A DNA stretch of 32,244 nucleotides from NCBI RefSeq assembly GCF_947495455.1, contig NZ_CANLZC010000066.1, positions 1 to 32,244 on the forward strand, in the 5' to 3' direction. Position numbers and translations under genes: made by a program. Positions 1-7,410 of the stretch are shown here, in pieces (the first letter of the stretch is position 1; every line of letters starts with the position of its first letter). The notes beneath the pieces were generated by a model. The model saw nothing but the letters and a program-made list of their open reading frames with translations, ran no database searches and was not told where the DNA came from. The DNA comes from an uncultured Shewanella sp. (GTDB lineage Bacteria > Pseudomonadota > Gammaproteobacteria > Enterobacterales > Shewanellaceae).

Positions 1-86
1 CACAACATGCACAACATGCACAACATGCACAACATGCACAACATGCACAACATGCACAACATGCACAACATGCACAACATGCACAA
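1..86. repeat. 9-bp perfect tandem repeat (cacaacatg), about 9.5 copies
   Basis: The unit cacaacatg is repeated without a single mismatch from the first base of the window to about position 86, and probably continues to the left. Nine bases is a multiple of three, so copy-number changes keep the reading frame. In frame 1 it encodes His-Asn-Met, in frame 3 Gln-His-Ala, in frame 2 Thr-Thr-Cys. Perfect identity between copies points to recent expansion by slippage. It is too short-period to be a CRISPR array. Confidence 0.97.
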
Positions 87-114
87 AAAGGTACTCATGA
101 CACACACAAAATGA
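1..114 (+). CDS. 3' end of a CDS with a (His-Asn-Met)9 C-terminal tail (partial)
   Basis: Frame 1 is open from the window edge and ends with TGA at 112–114. The visible part is nine His-Asn-Met triplets followed by HKKVLMTHTK. Such His/Met-rich tails are typical of periplasmic or membrane copper-binding proteins, and the next large gene is a copper-type multicopper oxidase, so a copper-handling role is a reasonable inference. The body of the protein lies outside the window and its family cannot be named. Frame 3 is also open across the repeat and runs in frame into the downstream 37-residue ORF, so it is not certain which frame is translated. I prefer frame 1 because Met/His content fits the copper context. 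Confidence 0.6.
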   Translation, partial: HNMHNMHNMHNMHNMHNMHNMHNMHNMHKKVLMTHTK

Positions 115-224
115 AAAACAAAACATTATCAATAACCCGCCAAATTTTCTTCGTGTTTCTAACTTATGCGTTATTAATTATCGTGATCTGGCTCACTTCG
201 CTTGTGATCCCAATAAAATTTTAA
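111..224 (+). CDS. 37-aa single-span membrane microprotein
   Basis: ATG at 111 overlaps the TGA of the preceding frame in an ATGA arrangement, which suggests translational coupling. The product is 37 residues: a short basic, polar start (MKNKTLSITRQ), then one hydrophobic helix at about residues 12–34, then a short IKF end. A single inner-membrane span with N-terminus in the cytoplasm is the likely topology. No independent Shine-Dalgarno is seen close to the ATG; an AAGG at 88–91 is too far upstream. In this same frame the DNA is open further left as Gln-His-Ala repeats, so a longer His-rich form cannot be excluded. Function unknown; position next to the His/Met-tail CDS and the multicopper oxidase suggests a copper-linked accessory role, by inference only. 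Confidence 0.5.
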   Translation: MKNKTLSITRQIFFVFLTYALLIIVIWLTSLVIPIKF

Positions 225-365
225 TAACTGATGTCTTTTGCACTTTTTTGAGCCATTAAAATTAGCCAAAAGTCAGTTCTATTCTTATGCTTAAAAAATG
301 AACCTTTAAGGATCTAAGCTCATACTCAGTCTACAGGGCATTAATATTGCTTCAAGGAATGGATC

Positions 366-2603
366 ATGACACCAAAGTTAAACACTCACTTTAACCTAGT
401 ATTTACCCTATTATCAGTTGTTTATTTGATGTTTTTTTTACTTACAGATGCTCAAGCAAAAGAAGTCCATTACCATTTAACCATAGCTAAGGGCCCAGTC
501 AATGTAACTGGAAAAAACATTGATGCAATCACCATCAACGGCCAAATGCCCGGCCCAACATTAGAATTCGTTGAAGGTGATATCGCCGTTATGGAAGTCA
601 CCAATACCTTACCTGTCCCAGCAACCGTTCATTGGCACGGTTTATTGGTGCCCAATGCGGTTGATGGGGTTCCCTATGTCACAACTTTGCCTGTATTACC
701 GGGAGCAACAGAAATCTATCGCTTCCCTCTGATCCAATCTGGTACCTATTGGTATCACTCCCATTTTGGCTTACAAGAACAATATGGCCTTAAAGGCACC
801 ATAGTTATCCATCCCAAAACAGTCAAAAAGGATGCTCCCAGAGATGTCGTGTTAAGCATAGGCGACTGGAATGATGACATACCAAGCCATAATTTACGGA
901 GTTTAAAGCGAAACAGCCCTTATTTTTCTTTGAAAAAAAACCAAGTCCAGACAATCACAGGGGCGATAAAAAGCAATAGCTTCGGTAATTTAATTAAAAG
1001 GAACTTCTATAACGTACTGGATGCGGACTTATCTGACGTCGGTTACGATACCTTCATGACAAACGGTCAGCCCCATTGGCAAATTAAAGGTAAGCCCGGT
1101 GAGTTGTTGCGTTTAAGAGTGACCAATACCAGTACGTCATCATATTTTTATTTAAATTACGCAGGCGGCCCTTTGAAAGTCATTGCCGCAGATGGGCTTG
1201 ATATTACGCCCACTAATCTTGAGAGATTATTAATTGCGACAGCAGAAAGCTATGACTTTTTGATCAAAGTACCACAAAACGGGCAATATGAATTTCGCGC
1301 GACCTCTTTCGATGGCACAGGTTACACTTCCACATGGATAGGCGATCTCAATAGCCAACAACATGCTGCAACTGACATACCTCAGCCTGATATTTATCAG
1401 CTTAGTGTTGATATGACCGATGCAATGATCGCCATGAAAAGTATGCCTAAAAAAACCAGTGCAACAGAGAAAATGTCCAAAATGGATTCTTCTTCTGTAA
1501 CAAATACAAGCATGCCAGCAAGCAAAATGCCCTCAATGAAAACAGAGATGCCAAAGAAAAAGATGGCAAACATGAATAACATGAGTGGCATGCGTGATAT
1601 GAGCGGCATGAGTGGTATGATGAAAAATGAATTTACAGGAGGCACGCCAGATAAGCGACCTGGTGCGCCTTATGGAAAGCTGCGTTCGCTCGATAAAACA
1701 ACACTGGACAAGAGCCGTCCTTGGAGAGAAATAACACTGAATTTGACCGGTGATATGGATCGCTACCTCTGGACATTCAATGGTAAAACCTTAGCAGAAG
1801 ATGCCATCATAGCGATCAAAAAAGGTGAAAATGTTCGCTTTATCATGACCAATAAAACCATGATGCGTCATCCGTTACATCTTCACGGACATTTTTTTCG
1901 CGTCGTCACTGAACAAGGGGACTATTCGACACTGAAACACACTGTCGACATTGCTCCCATGCAAACGACGATTATTGAATTTGCCGCAAATGAAGAGAAA
2001 GACTGGTTTTTCCACTGCCACAACCTCTACCATATGGTATCAGGCATGGAACGTATCGTTCATTATGAAGGAACGGAAGTGGCACCAGAAATCATGGCAC
2101 AACGAGAAAAGGCTTATGAAGACCCTTGGTATACTTGGTCTGATGCAGGCTTTTTTAGCCAAATGACTGAAGGGGTATTAATGACGACCAATTCACGCAA
2201 TGATATCGCCCTTAATTGGCAATATGATTGGAATGATGAATACGATGTCAGCTTAGGTTACTATCGCTATTTTAATCGCTTCTTTTCTTTGTATGCTGGA
2301 TTTGATGCCGATACAGACATGGAGCCTCACAGAAACAGAGGCGTGTTTGGTTTTTATTATTTACTGCCTTTTGACATTGATAGTTTAAATTGGGTCGATC
2401 ATAGAGGCAATCTGCGCACTCAACTCAGCAAGCCTTTTCAAATCACTGACAGACTCAGTTTAACCACTGAGTTTGAATATGATTCTTATGCTTATAGCAG
2501 TTGGGGAGTCGGTTTAAACTATTGGATAACACGCCGAGTCAGTTTCACTGTCAATTATGATTCTGAATATTACGGAGGAGCCGGTATCTCTGTTCGCTTC
2601 TAA
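366..2603 (+). CDS. CopA-like multicopper oxidase with Met-rich insert and C-terminal beta-rich extension
   Basis: A 745-residue exported copper oxidase, expected to oxidise Cu(I) or bind excess copper in the periplasm. A Sec-type signal peptide ends at Ala-Gln-Ala (about residue 31); there is no twin-arginine motif, unlike classic CopA. All copper ligands are visible: HWHG at 89–92, HSH at 131–133, HPLHLHGH at 502–509, and HCHNLYHMVSGM at 550–561, where Cys551, His502, His556 and Met561 would form the type-1 site. Residues 357–421 are a Met/Lys/Ser-rich linker. CopA proteins are usually near 600 residues; here about 160 extra residues (590–745) have alternating aromatic and polar residues like outer-membrane beta-strands and end in Phe, resembling a CopB-like barrel fused to CopA. 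Start chosen from AAGGA eight bases upstream of ATG. Confidence 0.9.
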   Translation: MTPKLNTHFNLVFTLLSVVYLMFFLLTDAQAKEVHYHLTIAKGPVNVTGKNIDAITINGQMPGPTLEFVEGDIAVMEVTNTLPVPATVHWHGLLVPNAVDGVPYVTTLPVLPGATEIYRFPLIQSGTYWYHSHFGLQEQYGLKGTIVIHPKTVKKDAPRDVVLSIGDWNDDIPSHNLRSLKRNSPYFSLKKNQVQTITGAIKSNSFGNLIKRNFYNVLDADLSDVGYDTFMTNGQPHWQIKGKPGELLRLRVTNTSTSSYFYLNYAGGPLKVIAADGLDITPTNLERLLIATAESYDFLIKVPQNGQYEFRATSFDGTGYTSTWIGDLNSQQHAATDIPQPDIYQLSVDMTDAMIAMKSMPKKTSATEKMSKMDSSSVTNTSMPASKMPSMKTEMPKKKMANMNNMSGMRDMSGMSGMMKNEFTGGTPDKRPGAPYGKLRSLDKTTLDKSRPWREITLNLTGDMDRYLWTFNGKTLAEDAIIAIKKGENVRFIMTNKTMMRHPLHLHGHFFRVVTEQGDYSTLKHTVDIAPMQTTIIEFAANEEKDWFFHCHNLYHMVSGMERIVHYEGTEVAPEIMAQREKAYEDPWYTWSDAGFFSQMTEGVLMTTNSRNDIALNWQYDWNDEYDVSLGYYRYFNRFFSLYAGFDADTDMEPHRNRGVFGFYYLLPFDIDSLNWVDHRGNLRTQLSKPFQITDRLSLTTEFEYDSYAYSSWGVGLNYWITRRVSFTVNYDSEYYGGAGISVRF

Positions 2604-2612
2604 GGGGGGCTC

Positions 2613-2641
2613 TTGTGCGGTATATAAATTGTGCGGTATAT
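2613..2641. repeat. 13-bp direct repeat just after the oxidase gene
   Basis: The 13-mer ttgtgcggtatat occurs twice, at 2613–2625 and 2629–2641, separated by aaa. It lies in the 50-bp gap between the converging oxidase and PAAR-like genes. No hairpin is formed, so it is not an obvious terminator. It could be a slippage duplication or a binding site; nothing more can be said. Confidence 0.7.
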
Positions 2642-2653
2642 CAATTTTACAAT

Positions 2654-3058
2654 TTAAGTTAATAGCATCACTTTATACTGTGAAGGCACCAGTGTGACAC
2701 CGACACAGTTAGGTGATGTGCCATTTTGTGCTGTGGTACTCGTCAGCCTTTGCCCAAACTGACCACCAAACAATGTCTTAGTGCTTCCCAACGTAAAGCT
2801 AGCGGGTCCCATCATCTGCCCTGATGCCACGCCACCCAATGCGCCAGTACTGTCTCCAGTGCTTAAGGTAATGCTAGATGTTTGTGTTATTGTGGAGCCA
2901 CCATCAATTAATACTGTCGTGACTGCTGTTGAAGGATCACACATGGTTCCTTCTGCTATATTAGGATACGGAATCGCAGAGGTGGCTGTACCTACTAAGG
3001 TATAGCAAGTATCAGGATAAGCATAATGAGTTCCACCCAGGGTTGTATTCGCGTACAT
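2654..3058 (-). CDS. PAAR-like (DUF4150-type) protein, orphan
   Basis: The 134-residue product resembles the DUF4150/PAAR-like family, which forms the sharpened tip on the VgrG spike of type VI secretion systems and other contractile injectors. Supporting features are the N-terminal MYAN start, the PYPN motif at residues 30–33, a Gly/Ser/Thr-rich beta region with TGD and GALGG near the middle, and repeating short strands to the end. It is a stand-alone tip with no C-terminal effector extension. No VgrG, Hcp or other secretion gene is in the window. ATG at 3058 is preferred over the upstream GTG at 3064 because GAGG lies five bases before the ATG and overlaps that GTG. It converges on the oxidase gene. 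Function by family only. Confidence 0.72.
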   Translation of the reverse strand: MYANTTLGGTHYAYPDTCYTLVGTATSAIPYPNIAEGTMCDPSTAVTTVLIDGGSTITQTSSITLSTGDSTGALGGVASGQMMGPASFTLGSTKTLFGGQFGQRLTSTTAQNGTSPNCVGVTLVPSQYKVMLLT

Positions 3059-3230
3059 AACCACCTCACAGATTACAGAAAAAGCCTCTGTGGCATTTCA
3101 TTCATCCAAAAAGACGAACTGACTCCCAATATCGATTTATTCCAAAGCCACGAATGAACCTTATCATTTGCCATATCATTTGACAACGTCGAATAACTTC
3201 CAGAAATGAAAAGAAGTGAAAAGCTTATCC

Positions 3231-3692
3231 TCAAGCACGCTCATCTTTTGGTGAGTCCATAACAACATAAGTCGTTATTTCATTGACTTGTGGTAAGGTC
3301 CCCAAGATTTCAGTGTGGAACACTTTATAAGCGGCCAAATCTTGTGTTTCTACTCTTAGTAAATATTCATAAGAGCCAGTAATATTATGACATTCCCTTA
3401 CCTCAACGGATCGCGTAATCGCGACTTCAAACGCTTGTTGCGCCGCTTTACTATGATCGCTCAGCCCTACCGCGATATAAGCAATACAACCAACCCCCAA
3501 AGCAGATTGATCTAATACCGCTCGATAGCCTGAGATCACACCCAGCCTTTCCAATTCCTGCACTCGCCTTAAGCAAGCAGACGGTGATAAACCCACTCGG
3601 TTTGCCAACTCAGTATTACTGACTCTGCCGTCGAATTTAAGCTCTTGCAATATTCTTGCGTTTATTCTATCCATTTTATCCATATATTGCAT
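3231..3692 (-). CDS. Lrp/AsnC-family transcriptional regulator
   Basis: A 153-residue protein of typical Lrp/AsnC length. Residues about 8–55 form the N-terminal winged helix-turn-helix, with NTELANRVGLSPSACLRRV as the recognition part, and about 70–150 form the RAM ligand-binding and oligomerisation domain with GSYEYLLRV. Members sense amino acids and form octamers on DNA. It is divergent from a LysE/RhtB exporter gene, a common arrangement in which the regulator controls the exporter, so export of an amino acid in response to its level is the likely circuit. Start is uncertain between ATG at 3692, 3683 and 3674; none has a strong Shine-Dalgarno. Confidence 0.93.
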   Translation of the reverse strand: MQYMDKMDRINARILQELKFDGRVSNTELANRVGLSPSACLRRVQELERLGVISGYRAVLDQSALGVGCIAYIAVGLSDHSKAAQQAFEVAITRSVEVRECHNITGSYEYLLRVETQDLAAYKVFHTEILGTLPQVNEITTYVVMDSPKDERA

Positions 3693-3787
3693 ATAAAGTT
3701 TATTTTAAACCAAAAAAGCAAGATAACACGAACTAATAAAAATTATAATTGCACATACTGATTATTATTGTTTTAAGAGACGATTCT
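3693..3787. promoter_or_regulatory. Divergent promoter region between the Lrp-type regulator and LysE exporter
   Basis: This 95-bp AT-rich interval must hold both start signals for the divergent pair. Lrp-family regulators usually bind such shared regions. I could not pick confident -35/-10 boxes or a clear operator, so the call rests on gene layout. Confidence 0.45.
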
Positions 3788-4378
3788 ATGGATTTCAGCT
3801 TATTAAGTGCACTCATTACTTTCGCTTTTGTCTCCAGCATCACCCCCGGCCCCAATAACATCATGCTGGCAACCTCAGGTGCTAATTTTGGTTTTTCAAA
3901 AACCATTCCTCATATGTTCGGTATTGGGCTTGGGTTTAGTTTTATGGTATTGCTGGTAGGTACAGGTTTAAGCCAGTTTTTGGATCAATACCCATCAAGT
4001 TATTCCATATTAAGGGTAGTCAGTATTATTTATTTATTGTATTTAGCCTTTAAAATTGCAACAACCGACACAACACAAGGTTCTCGGTCTCTTGCGCAAC
4101 CTATGACATTCCTACAAGCAGCCGGATTTCAATGGATAAACCCAAAAGCATGGACTATGGCGCTGACCGCGATCGGTGCCTATTCTCCATCACACAGCCT
4201 ACAGGCAATCATGATCTGCGCTGTTATTTTTGCCTGTGTCAATCTGCCTTCTGTCAGTTTTTGGACATTATTAGGGCAACAATCCCGTCAACTCTTATCC
4301 AATCCAAAGCGATTACGTGCATTTAATCTCTTTATGGCTGGACTACTCATCATCTCTATTTACCCCTTGTTATTTTGA
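3788..4378 (+). CDS. LysE/RhtB-family amino-acid exporter
   Basis: A 196-residue inner-membrane protein with about six hydrophobic segments, the usual size for LysE/RhtB exporters of amino acids or homoserine lactones. Signature residues are TPGPNN at 19–24 in the first helix and NPKAW at 118–122. ATG at 3788 is chosen over an upstream ATG at 3749 because the family begins close to this residue (MDFSLLSALITF), and AAGAGA lies about nine bases before it. It is divergently transcribed from an Lrp/AsnC regulator, which probably controls it. Substrate cannot be read from sequence. Confidence 0.92.
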   Translation: MDFSLLSALITFAFVSSITPGPNNIMLATSGANFGFSKTIPHMFGIGLGFSFMVLLVGTGLSQFLDQYPSSYSILRVVSIIYLLYLAFKIATTDTTQGSRSLAQPMTFLQAAGFQWINPKAWTMALTAIGAYSPSHSLQAIMICAVIFACVNLPSVSFWTLLGQQSRQLLSNPKRLRAFNLFMAGLLIISIYPLLF

Positions 4379-4496
4379 TAAATAATGATTTGCTTAATCC
4401 GCATATAAAACTATTTGTCTTAGATAACAAAAATGTCCATACTGATTTAAGGATAAAAAACAAGCAAACAAAAATAGCAAATGGAGTTGAGTGTTG

Positions 4497-6140
4497 ATGA
4501 AAAGTCCTATTGAAATGCTCGAGCATTGGGTTGCCACCCAAGGAGACAAAGTCTACCTAAAGCAACCCATTAACGGTCAATATAAAGAATTCACTTGGAA
4601 AGATGTGTACGATCAAGTGCAGCAACTCGCTGGAGGATTGCGTCACCTAGGTTTAGTCCCAGGTGATAAAATTGCCATTTTATCAAAAAACTGCGCAGAA
4701 TGGTTTATTACCGATCTCACCTTAATGTATGCAGGCTATGTCAGTGTACCTATCTATCCCACAGCCAATGCCGATACAATACGTTATACATTAGAGCACA
4801 GTGATTCTAAAGCCATTATCATAGGTAAACTCGATAGCTGGCCTGAGCAAGAAGCTGGGATCAGTGGTGATATGCTCAGGCTTTCTATGCCTTATGAGAC
4901 CATGCCTGCACAGTACCAATGGCAGCAGTTATTATCTTTAGGTCAGCCTTTAAAAGACGTGCCTCTTCCATCACTCGATAGCGTAATGAGTATCGTATAC
5001 ACCTCAGGATCGACGGGTAAGCCTAAAGGCGTTATCCATCATTTTTCTAGCTATTCTTGGACCGCAGAAGCCGCCATAAAAAAAGTCAAGCTTAGCCCTG
5101 ATGACAGAGTTATGTCTTACCTTCCCTTAGCCCATATTACAGAACGCGTCGTCATTGAAGGCGGCTCAATTTACTCCGGTGTCAGTGTCGCCTTTGTTGA
5201 AAGCTTAGATACCTTTATTGAAGATGTTAAAAGAGCCGCTCCGACTTTATTCTTTTCTGTACCTCGATTATGGAGCCTATTTCAAAAAAATATCATCGAT
5301 AAAATAGGCGCTAGCAAACTCAATTTACTCTTAAAAATTCCCATCATACGCTCACTAATCAAGAATAAAATTAAAGCAGGTTTAGGCTTCAGTCAATGCC
5401 ACACTTTTGCCTCTGGCTCAGCCCCCATTCCTCCTTCACTCATCGAGTGGTATCACAATATTGACATTGATATCAGCGAAGGATGGGGAATGACCGAAAA
5501 CAGTGTTTTTTCATTAGTTCATATTCCCTTTAATTCCAATAAAATTGGCACTGTTGGCAAACCTGTTGAAGGTTGTGATATTAAACAAAGTGACCAAGGC
5601 GAGCTTCTAGTTAAAAGCCCAGGACTCATGCAAGGCTATTATAAAAATGACGAATTAACCCAAGCAAGCTTTACAGATGAAGGTTACTACCTCACAGGAG
5701 ACTTGTGTACGATAGATGATGACGGTTACGTCTTTATTACAGGTAGAGTAAAAGATAACTTTAAAACATCAAAAGGCAAATATGTCGCGCCAGTCCCCAT
5801 TGAAACTAAGCTTGCAAAAGATCTCCATATCGAACAAATTTGCGTCATTGGCTCAGGCTTACCCCACCCTATCGCCTTAGTTCAACTGTCAGAAGGCGCC
5901 AACTTACAACACAGAGAAGAAGTACGAACGTCATTAAAAGCAACCTTAGACAACATCAACATTCATCTAGAATCCCATGAAAAAGTCGATGCCATTGTTA
6001 TCACAGATGAAGTGTGGAGTGTTGAAAATGATATATTGACTCCAACCCTTAAAATTAAACGCCACATATTAGAATCACGTTATATAGAAAGACTTGAAGA
6101 TCTAAGAGGTGGTCAAATACGTTGGGAAAATGAACTTTAA
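4497..6140 (+). CDS. AMP-forming long-chain acyl-CoA ligase
   Basis: A 547-residue ANL-superfamily enzyme expected to activate a fatty acid with ATP and CoA. Motifs: YTSGSTGKPKG (168–178, ATP binding), GWGMTE (329–334), YLTGD (398–402), and the hinge and C-terminal region GRVKDNFKTSKGKYVAP (416–432). The last motif is typical of long-chain acyl-CoA synthetases rather than acetyl-CoA synthetase. No signal peptide. GTG at 4491, TTG at 4494 and ATG at 4497 are in frame; GGAG at 4483–4486 could serve any, and ATG is preferred. It is monocistronic, with a strong terminator 30 bp downstream, and is not obviously part of the distant pigment cluster. Exact chain length unknown. Confidence 0.93.
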   Translation: MKSPIEMLEHWVATQGDKVYLKQPINGQYKEFTWKDVYDQVQQLAGGLRHLGLVPGDKIAILSKNCAEWFITDLTLMYAGYVSVPIYPTANADTIRYTLEHSDSKAIIIGKLDSWPEQEAGISGDMLRLSMPYETMPAQYQWQQLLSLGQPLKDVPLPSLDSVMSIVYTSGSTGKPKGVIHHFSSYSWTAEAAIKKVKLSPDDRVMSYLPLAHITERVVIEGGSIYSGVSVAFVESLDTFIEDVKRAAPTLFFSVPRLWSLFQKNIIDKIGASKLNLLLKIPIIRSLIKNKIKAGLGFSQCHTFASGSAPIPPSLIEWYHNIDIDISEGWGMTENSVFSLVHIPFNSNKIGTVGKPVEGCDIKQSDQGELLVKSPGLMQGYYKNDELTQASFTDEGYYLTGDLCTIDDDGYVFITGRVKDNFKTSKGKYVAPVPIETKLAKDLHIEQICVIGSGLPHPIALVQLSEGANLQHREEVRTSLKATLDNINIHLESHEKVDAIVITDEVWSVENDILTPTLKIKRHILESRYIERLEDLRGGQIRWENEL

Positions 6141-6170
6141 TATTACAAATCGCAAAATTTAATTAACAAT

Positions 6171-6198
6171 AAAAAACACGCAGCATTGCGTGTTTTTT
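6171..6198 (+). terminator. Rho-independent terminator after the acyl-CoA ligase gene
   Basis: A perfect 12-bp stem (aaaaaacacgca with tgcgtgtttttt) around a four-base loop gcat, with the descending arm ending in six T. It lies 30 bp after the ligase stop codon and, because of the A-run on the left arm, could work in both directions. Confidence 0.93.
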
Positions 6199-6336
6199 AT
6201 GTATTAAAATCAGCTAATTGATATCTTTTATTCAAGAATAAAATACGAAATATTCATGCAATCGCATTAAACTCATTGCCATGTCAGCTTAAGCCTTTAT
6301 TCTGACTCTTCAATGATGACTTAAAATGCAATCCAC

Positions 6337-7281
6337 ATGCTGATCACTCTTTCACTACTCGCAGGCTTTCTTATTTTAACCTTAGGTGCAGAAGCACTTG
6401 TGCGGGGGGCCAGTGCAATCGCGTTACGCTTAGGTGTCGCTCCTTTAATTATCGGTTTAACCATTGTCGCCTTTGGAACCAGTGCACCTGAATTAGCTGT
6501 CAGTTTAAAAGCGGCTTTAGCCGGAAACAGCGGTTTAGCCATAGGCAATGTGATTGGCTCCAACATTGCCAATATTGGGCTTATTCTCGCCATCACTGCG
6601 CTTATCAAACCCATTCGAGTCGAATCACAAATGGTTAAACGCGATATTCCTCTAATGATTATGGCTTCCATGCTCTTTTGGTGGTTATTGCTTGACGGAG
6701 AGCTCAGTCTATGGGATGGCGCATTATTAGCCTCGCTATTGAGTATCTACTTAGGGTACAGCTACATCAGTTCTCGCAAAGAAAATAACCTGTGTGATAA
6801 CAGCGAACTTGTCAATCAGCAGCCTCAACATCTTATGTTATCTCTTCTTTTCGTTGGAACGGGTATCGCTATGCTAGTGGGGGGCGGCATTCTTTTTGTT
6901 GATGGCGCCATCACTCTCGCCAAGCACTTCGGTATAAGTGAAATTGTCATCGGCCTTACCATAGTTGCCATTGGCACCAGCATGCCGGAATTGGTGACCT
7001 CAGTTGTGGCGGCACGAAAAGGCCATAGCGATATTGCTATCGGCAATGTCGTTGGTTCAAATATCTTTAACATTTTAGGTATTTTAGGCGTAACAGCCAT
7101 TATTCATCCCATCAGCGCTGAAGGCATGAAAACCATTGATTTTAGCGTGATGTTGATGCTAGCAGTGATGACCTTACCTTTTGCTTGGACGGGATATCGT
7201 ATTGGTCGGCGAGAAGGCATGATATTATTAATTGGATACTTATGCTACATCGGCTATTTAGTCAGTAATGCTTCTGCCTGA
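6337..7281 (+). CDS. CaCA-family Na+/Ca2+-type exchanger (YrbG-like)
   Basis: A 314-residue inner-membrane protein with about ten hydrophobic helices and the two inverted alpha-repeats that define calcium/cation antiporters. Repeat 1 has GLTIVAFGTSAPE (40–52) and GNVIGSN (70–76); repeat 2 has GLTIVAIGTSMPE (205–217) and GNVVGSN (235–241). The acidic residue in each GTSxPE is the cation ligand. Length and motif spacing match E. coli YrbG. The hydrophilic loop at about 145–163 separates the halves. No good Shine-Dalgarno is seen before the ATG. Single gene, flanked by hairpins on both sides. Whether it moves calcium or another cation is unknown. Confidence 0.92.
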   Translation: MLITLSLLAGFLILTLGAEALVRGASAIALRLGVAPLIIGLTIVAFGTSAPELAVSLKAALAGNSGLAIGNVIGSNIANIGLILAITALIKPIRVESQMVKRDIPLMIMASMLFWWLLLDGELSLWDGALLASLLSIYLGYSYISSRKENNLCDNSELVNQQPQHLMLSLLFVGTGIAMLVGGGILFVDGAITLAKHFGISEIVIGLTIVAIGTSMPELVTSVVAARKGHSDIAIGNVVGSNIFNILGILGVTAIIHPISAEGMKTIDFSVMLMLAVMTLPFAWTGYRIGRREGMILLIGYLCYIGYLVSNASA

Positions 7282-7307
7282 AGACAGTTAAAAATAACAG
7301 CCAACAT

Positions 7308-7342
7308 AAAACTTAAGCCTATATTTTATAAGCTTAAGTTTT
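7308..7342 (+). terminator. Probable terminator after the exchanger gene
   Basis: An 11-bp perfect inverted repeat (aaaacttaagc, gcttaagtttt) around a 13-base AT-rich loop, ending in four T, 27 bp after the stop. Only three G-C pairs, so a weak terminator or a bidirectional one. Confidence 0.6.
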
Positions 7343-7410
7343 CTAGGATTGCCAACAACAATTTATCTGATAGTATATGTATAAATTTACAGTGGTTGGA
7401 AACGTAAAGT

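Noticed and set aside
1..86. Possible CRISPR array or REP element
   Set aside because: The period is nine bases with no spacers; the unit is in frame and codes for a peptide repeat.
1397..1645. 82-residue hydrophobic minus-strand frame in the oxidase gene
   Set aside because: It is the antisense shadow of the Met-rich insert, whose repeated codons read as hydrophobic residues on the other strand; no ribosome site and the sense frame is clearly the gene.
6321..7100. Minus-strand frames of 91 and 116 residues in the exchanger gene
   Set aside because: They mirror the low-complexity membrane segments of the exchanger, which has clear alpha-repeat motifs on the plus strand.
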